Shown here piece by piece: positions 29,962-38,200 of a stretch of DNA of 64,000 nt. Origin of the DNA: Bifidobacterium catenulatum DSM 16992 = JCM 1194 = LMG 11043 (GTDB lineage: Bacteria; Actinomycetota; Actinomycetes; Actinomycetales; Bifidobacteriaceae); assembly GCF_001025195.1 (NCBI RefSeq), contig NZ_AP012325.1, positions 1,240,001 to 1,304,000 of the forward strand, in the 5' to 3' direction. The notes beneath the pieces are model-generated. The model searched no databases, was not told the DNA's origin, and was given only the letters and a program-made list of their open reading frames with translations. How positions within the stretch are numbered: the stretch's first letter is position 1; every line of letters starts with the position of its first letter. Position numbers and translations under genes: made by a program.

Positions 29962-30693
29962 TCAGCCGGCGTAGTCGACGATGGCCTGCGTGACCTGTTT
30001 CAGGTAGTCGAGTGACGTCTGCCAATCGTCCGGCACTTCGATGGAATGGTTGGCACCAGCGTACGTGCGCACATGGTCGGTGAGCAGATGCGCTTTGGCG
30101 TCATCGTAGTATGGGTCGGCGTCACCTGCGCAGATTAGCGGCATCGGGCTGCCGGCGGTTCCCGGCAGCGGCGCGGGAATGACCGACTTGTGCTTGTCGA
30201 ATGGCGGCGGGTTGAGTACCGGGGTGAGCAGCACCACGCGCAATCCTAGTTTTGCGGAATGCGGATATGAGAGTGTGGAGAGCGATTTGGTGACGACCAG
30301 CAACTGCGGCTCCTCACCCGATTCGGCAGCATGTTCGAGCGCCGCCTTGTGCCATTCGTCGACCACGCGTTCCATGCAGGCGATCATTTCCGGAAACTCG
30401 ACGCTTTCCGTCAGTTTCAGGTCGAGACGGTCCACGAACCAGCCATTGGTGGCGAGCGCTTGCGCGGCCCAGTACAGCAGCGGTCGGTCTACGGTGTATC
30501 CAATGCCCGGCATGATGAGCACGTGCTTGCCGGTTTCGGTGTTCTTCACACGGTTCTTACCCCATGGTGTGACTGCTGGTGTGACGTTTTTCGTTGTTGG
30601 TTGCGTGCCGTTCTTGCCCATGCTGTGTTTGATTCGCCTTTTCGTGTGTTCCGTCCGTCTTGGCCGGTCGTTGTGGCCGGCGTCGTTTCCCAT
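29962..30693 (-). CDS. Alpha/beta-hydrolase-like protein
   Basis: Up to 243 residues. VLIMPGIGYTVDRPLLYW supplies the oxyanion-region strand and helix of an alpha/beta hydrolase, VVTKSLSTLSY a nucleophile elbow-like SxS sequence rather than the canonical GxSxG, LICAGDADPYYDD the acidic residue and YAGANHSIEV the histidine. Substrate unknown. The N-terminal 25 residues to the ATG at 30621 are basic and poorly supported, and no start has a good ribosome binding site, so the true start may be 30621. Just 17 bases separate it from dtd, which suggests cotranscription. Confidence 0.7.
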   Translation of the reverse strand: MGNDAGHNDRPRRTEHTKRRIKHSMGKNGTQPTTKNVTPAVTPWGKNRVKNTETGKHVLIMPGIGYTVDRPLLYWAAQALATNGWFVDRLDLKLTESVEFPEMIACMERVVDEWHKAALEHAAESGEEPQLLVVTKSLSTLSYPHSAKLGLRVVLLTPVLNPPPFDKHKSVIPAPLPGTAGSPMPLICAGDADPYYDDAKAHLLTDHVRTYAGANHSIEVPDDWQTSLDYLKQVTQAIVDYAG

Positions 30694-30698
30694 ATTGC

Positions 30699-30830
30699 AT
30701 GCTAGGCGGCGCCGGCTACAATCGTTTCCGTCAGTTCACCACGCATTGGTTGCCGAACTACGGACCGACCTATTACGCCGCTTTCGTGCACGATCCGGAA
30801 GGCAACAACATTGAGGCCATGCTCGCCTGA
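30699..30830 (+). pseudogene. Remnant of a glyoxalase/VOC-family gene (C-terminal end)
   Basis: A 43-codon plus-strand frame ends FVHDPEGNNIEAMLA, the usual C-terminus of VOC/glyoxalase-type proteins (YAAF..DPDGN.IE), preceded by FRQFTTHWLPNYGPTYYAA. The N-terminal domain is absent: the region upstream belongs to the opposite-strand hydrolase. An in-frame ATG at 30699 probably arose by chance. Read as the stub of a deleted gene. Confidence 0.65.
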
Positions 30831-30862
30831 GTGTCCGACAGCTCAACAGCGACAAAACCAGA

Positions 30863-30893
30863 TCCCGCCATACGTAATGTTCTCATGGCGGGA
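30863..30893. terminator. Short hairpin after small gene
   Basis: Nine-base arms TCCCGCCAT and ATGGCGGGA with a 13-base loop, directly downstream of the small minus-strand gene at 30898. Confidence 0.65.
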
Positions 30894-30897
30894 CCTG

Positions 30898-31068
30898 TCA
30901 TATTCCCAGAGAATCAAACATCTCAGCAGCCGTATGGAAACGCGGGCCGTTCTCCGCTGAATATTCATGGACTTCCCGCAAGGCAGAAAACGTATCAGTA
31001 GGAACGGCGCTCTGTTGAGGAAGGTCTAATGAAAGTCGGAACTCGTACGTGCCTGGATTGGAACACAT
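30898..31068 (-). CDS. Small protein with a RelB/DinJ-like tail
   Basis: 56 residues from the ATG at 31066-31068, which has AAAGGGGG upstream. The C-terminus RFHTAAEMFDSLGI resembles the end of RelB/DinJ-type antitoxins, but the N-terminal ribbon-helix-helix is not recognisable and no toxin gene follows. It may be a degenerate antitoxin or unrelated. It lies 23 bases after the next small gene, so the two are probably cotranscribed. Confidence 0.45.
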   Translation of the reverse strand: MCSNPGTYEFRLSLDLPQQSAVPTDTFSALREVHEYSAENGPRFHTAAEMFDSLGI

Positions 31069-31091
31069 GTGATTTCCCCCTTTAGCCCTAG

Positions 31092-31289
31092 TTACTTGAA
31101 CAGGTCGAACAGGCTGAACGTGGTCTTCTTGTAGATGGTGTTGTACAGCTTGCGCTTGGGGCGCAGCCAACCCATGCCCTTCTTCCCGTAGCCAGGGATC
31201 AACGCTTTCTTGACCGCACGGGTGGCACGCCCCTTCGTGCGCGCGGACAGGCTCTTCTTCCAGCTGGGTTTTCTCATTCCGTATTTCAT
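31092..31289 (-). CDS. Small basic protein of a conserved unknown type
   Basis: 65 residues, strongly basic, starting MKYGMRKPSWKKSLSARTKG and ending KKTTFSLFDLFK, with YGKKGMGWLRPKRKLYN in the middle. The look is of a small conserved protein often carried on phage or integrative elements, though I cannot name the family. AGAGG precedes the ATG at 31287-31289. It marks the start of the accessory island. Confidence 0.55.
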   Translation of the reverse strand: MKYGMRKPSWKKSLSARTKGRATRAVKKALIPGYGKKGMGWLRPKRKLYNTIYKKTTFSLFDLFK

Positions 31290-31571
31290 GGCGGCCTCTT
31301 TTCGGATGACTACGTTCATTCTATAGGTGACCGCACCTACTCAAGCCTGCACCGTTAAAGGACGGCAAGAACGGTCTAGCGAATTGAACAGAACAGCTCT
31401 TAGTTTCCAACTTGGAGTAGATAATAAATATTGGAAGTCATGCAAGCCGATGTGTAGCCATCGTGATGATGTGGCTGATTTTCACCCCGCATTCACTCTA
31501 AATCAATAAGGAATAATAGCACCAAATAATTTCGATATTTTATCAATATACGAAACACAGAATTTAATTAA
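31290..31571. other. AT-rich intergenic stretch
   Basis: No gene, RNA or strong hairpin seen. Composition falls sharply towards A+T from about 31500 and stays low through the next two genes, which suggests a transfer boundary. Confidence 0.6.
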
Positions 31572-32075
31572 TTAAAAAAAATTATTTAAAAACCAATCAC
31601 CTATTTTTATAGCCAATTTCCCTTGCTCAATCGACCGTCTTTTAGTGCAATTATCACTACCCCCGTGGGCAATTTTATTCCGACTCTTCACCAAGCTATC
31701 TAAATCGTCACCATCTCCCAACAATTCTAAAAAATCATCACACAATTTAGAATCTAACGTCTTTAAAATTTCTTTTACCTTCTCACGCTTTGGATTAAGT
31801 CCCCTTGCAAATCGAGCGTTGTCAACCAGTTCACGAACCCCGACTCCAGCTTTTCTTTCCACGTAAAAACAAACTGACCGTCTGAAAACATGCTCTACAT
31901 AGCCACACGCTCTAAGCATAAGAAAACGAGTGAGACAATTCTCAACAGCATCGTCAGATTCACCATAATTTTTGAAATTATCAACTGTTTCAATTAACTC
32001 ATTAAGAGACCTTCTTTTATCCTCCAGTTCCCTCTTCACATCGCTTTCAACAACAGATTCCATTTTATTCACCAT
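31572..32075 (-). CDS. HEPN-domain protein
   Basis: 167 residues, helical. SLVKSRNKIAHGG contains the R-x4-H signature of HEPN domains, which in many defence and toxin proteins is an RNase active site. The earlier part (LNELIETVDNFKNYGESDD, LRACGYVEHVFRRSV) forms the other helices and resembles the MAE_18760-like HEPN group. Its start lies six bases after the stop of the DUF262 gene, so the two form one transcript; pairing of DUF262 with small HEPN proteins is known. The gene is unusually AT-rich. Ribosome binding is weak, which suggests translational coupling. RNase activity is inferred from the motif only. Confidence 0.75.
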   Translation of the reverse strand: MVNKMESVVESDVKRELEDKRRSLNELIETVDNFKNYGESDDAVENCLTRFLMLRACGYVEHVFRRSVCFYVERKAGVGVRELVDNARFARGLNPKREKVKEILKTLDSKLCDDFLELLGDGDDLDSLVKSRNKIAHGGSDNCTKRRSIEQGKLAIKIGDWFLNNFF

Positions 32076-32081
32076 TACTGC

Positions 32082-33215
32082 TCAGCTTTGAGAAGAGTAA
32101 TCATTAATCACATTCCAAGCTTCTTGGAGTCTTGCACGAACTTTTCCTTCATTCGTTGTACTTTCTGCGCATGAATTAACGTATGTTTCGGAAGACATTA
32201 GTTTTTCAGCAGCAGGAAACAACGTATCAACAGAACAGTCTCTCCCCGCCTTACGGAGATGCATTACTGAAACAATGAAAGACTCCATAACCGCAGTGCT
32301 TACCCTTGGGTTATTACTTTTAAGTACCCTAATGAGACAATCATTGTCCATTCGTTCAACAGACCATTCGAACATCTTCTCCGCAGCTCGAATATTCTCT
32401 CCCGATCCTCGATTCTCCGACATAAATCGATTTAAGAAACTCTTTAACGGAGCAGCATAATTTTGAGCATTCAAATACAAAGCAATGATTCGCAATATAA
32501 GCTCATGATCCCTTAGCCTTCGATTCTTTGGGCCATAAATCGAACGCCAATGCTCATTATCATTCAATATTGACAATTCTTGCACAAGTGAACCAGTGAA
32601 AATAGCAACACGAATTTCATGCGCAGTCAACTGAGTCCCACCCGAATTCAACCTTTCAAAAATCTGATAAACAGCCTCTCGTGATTCAGGATTCTCGTCC
32701 ATGTTGACAACAGTTGCCTGTATGAAAGCGTTATCAAATGCTCTTCTCTGGGCATCGGATAATTTCTCATACGAAAGCCCTCTAAATTGTTCACAGACAT
32801 TCTTTAGCTCAAACACCCTCTTGTTATAGACGCCCTTCTTGAAACTTTGCAGAGTCAGTAATCGCTGCTGACCATCTAAGACTAAAAGACGTTTATCGCT
32901 TTGCTGCTTCACAAGAAAGATACCAGGCACAGGATACTCAAGCAGTAAGGTCTCAATGAACCTATCCATTTGTCTTTTTGACCAGACAAACTCCCTTTGG
33001 AATCCATCAACCTCAACAGTTCTATCTGAAAGACCAAATCGAGGAATAATCATATCTCCATTATCGAGGCGCCTGACAAGTCCATCAACATCAAAATCTT
33101 GCCCAGAGTATGTAATCGGAATAACCGTTTCATCAGCGGCTTCCAAATCTTCTCTTTCTTCTTGAGTCAGCACATTTTCATTATCACTCACATTCAGCTC
33201 TTCAAGATCATCCAT
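32082..33215 (-). CDS. DUF262 (GmrS/ParB-like) domain protein
   Basis: 377 residues. DUF262 landmarks are present: VDGFQREFVWSKRQMDRFIE, LLVLDGQQRLLTLQSF (the DGQQR motif of the ParB/Srx-like nucleotidase fold) and IFERLNSGGTQLTAHEIR. The C-terminal half is helical; no DUF1524/HNH domain is fused, in contrast to full GmrSD type IV restriction enzymes. It shares a transcript with the HEPN gene and is divergent from the modification operon across a dyad. GAGGA precedes the ATG at 33213-33215 by seven bases. Composition is AT-rich compared with the chromosome, consistent with recent transfer. A sensing or nucleotide-hydrolysing role with HEPN as effector is inference. Confidence 0.85.
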   Translation of the reverse strand: MDDLEELNVSDNENVLTQEEREDLEAADETVIPITYSGQDFDVDGLVRRLDNGDMIIPRFGLSDRTVEVDGFQREFVWSKRQMDRFIETLLLEYPVPGIFLVKQQSDKRLLVLDGQQRLLTLQSFKKGVYNKRVFELKNVCEQFRGLSYEKLSDAQRRAFDNAFIQATVVNMDENPESREAVYQIFERLNSGGTQLTAHEIRVAIFTGSLVQELSILNDNEHWRSIYGPKNRRLRDHELILRIIALYLNAQNYAAPLKSFLNRFMSENRGSGENIRAAEKMFEWSVERMDNDCLIRVLKSNNPRVSTAVMESFIVSVMHLRKAGRDCSVDTLFPAAEKLMSSETYVNSCAESTTNEGKVRARLQEAWNVINDYSSQS

Positions 33216-33241
33216 CTATGGTCCTCACATTACGTAACTAT

Positions 33242-33274
33242 ATGTTGCTTATCCCGATTATAGATAAGCAACAT
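33242..33274. promoter_or_regulatory. Dyad in the divergent promoter region
   Basis: Perfect 12-base arms ATGTTGCTTATC and GATAAGCAACAT with a 9-base spacer lie in the 115 bases between the DUF262 and methyltransferase starts. A -10-like TATACT follows at about 33286 for the plus-strand operon, and TATAAT on the minus strand lies in the loop. It reads as an operator able to govern both transcripts. Confidence 0.6.
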
Positions 33275-33330
33275 ACTTTTTGCACTATACTTAACCAATC
33301 AATGAGTGACCTACCCTTTTGAGGATGAAT

Positions 33331-34308
33331 ATGACCGATACCGATAAAATCCAGTGCACAACGCTCATTGACTTCAATGCATACCCGGTGAAAGACGTAC
33401 TGGGTATTCTTCTGCAAGACAAAAGCACAAAGCAGAACATCATCTACGCAACTGATGCGTACGTGGACGCCGAACCGACCGCCACGGAAGCAGCACCGAT
33501 ACTTGCCCAGCAGATTTCAGGCGAGACCTCCACCGTATGCATTGTGCCGCGCGTACAGAAAACCCTAGATGAGCAGACAGGCCGTACCAAGGCAAAAGCC
33601 GAGGTATTCACACCATCATGGATGGTGAACCAGATGGTCAATAACCTTGATGAGGAATGGTTCGGAAGAAAGCACGTGTTCAATACGGAGCAGGAAGACC
33701 ATTCCTGGATTCCTACGGAGGGAAAAATCACGTTCCCCTCTACGAAAAAACACGGCTGGCATGACTATGTGGACAGCCGCCGATTGGAAATCACCTGCGG
33801 TGAAGCCCCGTTCCTGGTATCGCGCTACGACGCCGCTACAGGAGCAATACTGCCTATCAGTCAACGCATTGGCCTGCTCGATCGCAAACTACGTATCGTA
33901 GATGAGCACACGGAAAATGACCTGATGTGGTGGAAGTGGACATTGCGGGCATTCCAAAGCGTATACGGCTACGAATTCCAAGGCGACAGCCTGCTGATCG
34001 CACGCGCAAACCTGTTGCTTACCTTCGTAGATCATTACCGCAACAGATTCGGCACCGACCCGGACAAGAAGCATCTCAAGCAGATTGCGAATGTAATCGT
34101 CTGGAACCTCTGGCAGATGGATGGACTGACCGAGACGATACCATTCCGTAAGCCGCCTGAGCAGAAGGTCGAATTCGACATGCTCGACATGCTGACCATG
34201 CTTGATGAACCCAATTCGCAAGACGTACCGGCATTTGTCCGGTTGTATGACTGGAGAGCAAAAACTTCGTTATCATATAGCCAACTGTTGAAGGGAGCAG
34301 AACAATGA
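33331..34308 (+). CDS. N-terminal half of a split adenine methyltransferase
   Basis: 325 residues. KAEVFTPSWMVNQMVNN is a motif X-like segment of gamma-class N6-adenine methyltransferases, and LEITCGEAPFLVSRYDAATG is a variant SAM-binding motif I. The catalytic NPPY motif is missing here and is encoded by the next gene, whose ATG overlaps this stop by four bases (ATGA). The pair is therefore one enzyme made as two coupled chains. I choose the ATG at 33331, which has GAGG six bases upstream; an earlier TTG at 33319 and ATG at 33325 are less well placed. Expected role: methylating the recognition sequence of the restriction-like system downstream. Confidence 0.8.
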   Translation: MTDTDKIQCTTLIDFNAYPVKDVLGILLQDKSTKQNIIYATDAYVDAEPTATEAAPILAQQISGETSTVCIVPRVQKTLDEQTGRTKAKAEVFTPSWMVNQMVNNLDEEWFGRKHVFNTEQEDHSWIPTEGKITFPSTKKHGWHDYVDSRRLEITCGEAPFLVSRYDAATGAILPISQRIGLLDRKLRIVDEHTENDLMWWKWTLRAFQSVYGYEFQGDSLLIARANLLLTFVDHYRNRFGTDPDKKHLKQIANVIVWNLWQMDGLTETIPFRKPPEQKVEFDMLDMLTMLDEPNSQDVPAFVRLYDWRAKTSLSYSQLLKGAEQ

Positions 34309-35270
34309 AGTTTGACTATATAATCGGCAATCCTCCATATCAGATGGAGGACGGCGGAGCGGGAGCCAGTGCAACTCCCGTCTATAACAAGTTTATCGAT
34401 GCTGTCAAAGAGCTTGACCCCTCTGTGCTGAGCTTAATCATTCCGGCCAAGTGGTATTCAGGCGGAAAGGGCCTAGATCAATTCCGTCAGGAAATGCTCA
34501 ATGACTCGCATATTCGTCGCTTGGCCGACTACACCAATTCGCTCGACGTATTCCCCGACGCAGATATCGCAGGTGGAGTGTGCATTTTTGTACGCGATAA
34601 AAGCTATGAGGGGGGGGGCTGCCACTATTCCAACACGCATAACGGAATTACTACGAAATGTCAGCGAAAATTGGACATGTTCGACACTTTCATTCGATAT
34701 CCTCTAGCCGAATCCATTATTGAAAAAACCACTGCACTAAAAGAAATAACACTTACAGATTTTGTCTCAACGCAAAAACCTTTTGGCTTGCGCACCTATG
34801 TAAAACCTTCAACAGAAGGTGAACTACTATTACGATACAACAAAGGCGTTGGCCCATTCCGTAAAGAAGACGTTACCGCTGGGTTTGACATGATTGATAA
34901 GTGGAAGATCATTATTTCCTATTTATCTGCCGAACACGCTGGGCAACCCGATAAAAACGGACAATTCAGAATCCTCTCTACTACGGAGAAATTGCCACCA
35001 AAGTCAATTTGCACTGAGACTTATCTCGTAGCTGGAGCCTTTGACACAGAAGCCGAAGCTGACAATTACATGGCATATTTGAAAACAAAATTCGTTCGGT
35101 TTCTTCTTGCCCAAGTGGTGGTGACCCAGCATATCAGCAAGGCATCATTTGTGTTTGTTCCCGCTCAAGATTTCACCAAGCAATGGACTGACGAGGAGCT
35201 GTTCAAGAAATATAAATTGACCTCCGAAGAAATAGCCTTCATTAACAATATGATCAAGGAGATGAACTGA
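34305..35270 (+). CDS. C-terminal half of the split methyltransferase (NPPY and target recognition)
   Basis: 321 residues in the Eco57I-type methylase family. The catalytic motif IV is at the very start, FDYIIGNPPYQMEDGG, and LSLIIPAKWYSGGKGLDQFR follows as in Eco57I/TaqI-like enzymes. From about residue 105 the sequence is probably the target recognition domain, and this part is AT-rich compared with the beginning. A run of nine G residues at 34610-34618 encodes EGGG within it; adding or losing one base would shift the frame and remove the recognition domain. The gene overlaps both neighbours (ATGA upstream, TGATG downstream), so a frame shift could also affect translation of the helicase gene. 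Confidence 0.82.
   Translation: MKFDYIIGNPPYQMEDGGAGASATPVYNKFIDAVKELDPSVLSLIIPAKWYSGGKGLDQFRQEMLNDSHIRRLADYTNSLDVFPDADIAGGVCIFVRDKSYEGGGCHYSNTHNGITTKCQRKLDMFDTFIRYPLAESIIEKTTALKEITLTDFVSTQKPFGLRTYVKPSTEGELLLRYNKGVGPFRKEDVTAGFDMIDKWKIIISYLSAEHAGQPDKNGQFRILSTTEKLPPKSICTETYLVAGAFDTEAEADNYMAYLKTKFVRFLLAQVVVTQHISKASFVFVPAQDFTKQWTDEELFKKYKLTSEEIAFINNMIKEMN
34610..34618 (+). repeat. G9 homopolymer tract within the methyltransferase gene
   Basis: Nine consecutive G in a coding sequence, read GAG GGG GGG GGC in the intact frame. Tracts of this kind in modification genes are classic sites of slipped-strand phase variation. The state here is in frame (ON). Confidence 0.85.
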
Positions 35271-38200
35271 TGAGCGTTTCCGATATCACAGGCAAGGTCA
35301 AGAGCACTCGACCGGCACTCCCCCAGATTTATGCATACACTACTCCAGAAATCCGCCGTCATGACGGCTGGACGAAAATCGGTTATACCGAGCAGGATGT
35401 AAACGTCCGTATTGCGCAACAAACTCATACGGCAGATGTCATCGCGAAACTCGAATGGCATGGCAATGCCACTTATGAGGACACTGGCGAAGTGTTTCAT
35501 GACACCGATTTCCATACCTATCTGCGCAATCTCGGCATCAATGATCAGCCCGGCACCGAATGGTTCGAGATTAATCCCCCTAACGCGAAGGATAGATTCC
35601 ATGAGTTTCGTGAGAATCATGGAATTCTTGACGGCCTCGGAGCCTCCGATTATGAGTTGCGTGCAGAACAGGAAGCTGCGGTCAGCAAAACCCTGGACTA
35701 TTTCCAGCTGCACGAGCAAGGCGAATTCCTATGGAACGCGAAGCCGCGTTTCGGCAAGACCCTTGCCACCTATGACCTCTGCAAGCTCCTTCCCACGCCG
35801 GGAAAGGACGGTAAGGCGAAACGCATTCTCGTCGTGACGAATCGTCCCGCGATTGCGAATTCCTGGTATGACGACTATGTCAAGTTCGTCGGCACCGATT
35901 CCGGCTGGCGGTTCATCAGCAGTGTGGACGCTTTGGCTGGCAAACCATATTGCATCAGCCACGATGAATACCTGCATCTTGCGAGCAAGGGCAAGCTTCC
36001 GAACTCCGTCGAGTTCATCAGTCTGCAGGATCTGAAGGGCTCCATCGAGTTCGGCGGCCATTACGACAAGCTAAAGTATGTGGCGGAATACGAATATGAC
36101 CTGCTCGTCATCGATGAAGCGCACGAAGGCGTGGACACGTACAAGACGGACGTGGCATTTGACCATATCAAGCGCAGGAACACACTGCACCTGTCGGGAA
36201 CGCCATTCAAGGCCATCGCGAACGACAAGTTCCCCGAGAACGCGATCTACAACTGGACATATGCGGACGAGCAGCAGGCCAAAAGGGACTGGAACGATCC
36301 GGAACTGCGCAACCCATACGAGAACCTGCCGAAACTCAACATGTTCACCTACCAGATGTCCGACATCATCGAGAACGAAGTAGCGCAGGGCATGCAGATC
36401 GATGGTGAACAGACCGAATACGCATTCGATCTGAACGAATTCTTCGAGACAAAGGATGGGCGATTCGTTCACTATGACGATGTGAAGCGTTTCCTCGACG
36501 CTCTGACCACACAGAAGAAATACCCGTTCTCCACGCCAGAGTTGCGCGATGAGCTACGCCACACGTTCTGGATGCTCAACCGTGTGGATTCCGCCCGTGC
36601 CCTTGCCAAAATGCTCCGGCAGCACGAAGTGTTCAAGTACTACGAGATCATTCTTGCGGCCGGCGACGGCAAGATCGACGATGACGAAGAAAACGAGAAG
36701 TCGTTCGACAAAGTTCGCGACGCTATCGCCAAGGCAGAGAAGGGCGGAGAAAACGCCAAGACGAAGACCATCACCTTGTCAGTCGGCCAGCTGACCACAG
36801 GCGTGACGGTTCCTGAATGGACGGGCGTGCTCATGCTGTCGAACATGAAGAGCCCGGCACTGTATGGGCAGGCCGCATTCCGCGCGCAAAACCCTTGCTT
36901 GTTCAGTAGGAACGGCAAATACCAGCGCAAGGAAAACGCGTACGTGTTCGATTTCGATCCGGCACGTTCGCTAACCGTGTTCGAGGAATACGCGAACGAC
37001 CTGTATTCCGGCACCACGTGTGGCGGTGGTGACACCGACTCGCGTAAGCAAAACGTGCGCCGGTTGCTGAACTTCTTCCCTGTGATCGGTGAGGATGAAA
37101 ACGGCGAAATGGTGGAGCTGGATGCTGAGCAAGTGCTCTCCATCCCACGCAAGATTCATTCACGCGAGGTTGTGCGCCGCGGCTTCATGTGCGATTTCCT
37201 GTTCCAGAACATCAGCAACATCTTCCATGCTCCGGCCGAAGTGATTGAGACCCTGCAACAGCTGGAACCATACAAGGCTCCGAGAGAAGACCTCGGAGTC
37301 AAAGCAGGAACCGCCGATGAACTCAATCTCGGCGAAAACGGCGAAGTGTCCATCCCAGATGAACAGGTCATCGGCAAGTCCAAGGATCTGTTCGGGGACA
37401 AAGTGTATGGCAATATCAACAACGAACTTAATTCCGTGATCGACTCCCTTGTCTCCGAGAAACCGGAGAATCCCGAAGAGGATTTCCTTGCCGATCTCCA
37501 GAAAGCTGTTGGCGTCAGCGTCGCCGAACCGTTGGTCGAAGCCGCCAAGCAGAACTACGGCTCCGATATGAAGGCTTCCCAACAGAAGAAGGTCGAACGT
37601 AAGATCAAGGCCGATGTGAATAACCGTATCAACCGCGAGTACGGCGACTACAACATCGAGAAGAACCGCATCGAACGTGACCGTGCGCAAGCACTCGAAA
37701 ACGCCAAGAGCCAAGCTGAGGAAGAGCAAATCAATCAGGCACACGACGAACGGATTGAAACCGCTCGTCTGACTCTTATCGATAATCTCAAGCAGTCGCG
37801 CAGCGAAATGGTCCAATCTGCCGGCGAAACCGTGGTACGTGAGATCGAGACCGCGAAGAAAGAAGCTCAGAAAAACAGCATCGAAAACGGCATCCGCGAC
37901 CATCTGCGTGGTTTCTCCCGCACGATTCCTTCATTCCTGATGGCCTACGGAGATGAGAACACCACCCTTGAATCGTTCGACAGCATCATCCCGGACTACG
38001 TGTTCAAGGATGTCACCAGCATCACCGTAGATCAGTTCAGACTCCTGCGCGACGGCGGAGATGTGACGGACCCTGAAACCGGAGAAAAGGAGCATTTCGA
38101 CGGTCACCTGTTCGACTCTGTTGTCTTCAACGATTCGATTGTGGAGTTCATTCATCTGCGCAGCAGACTCGCCGACTATTTCGATGAGTCCCACAAGGAA

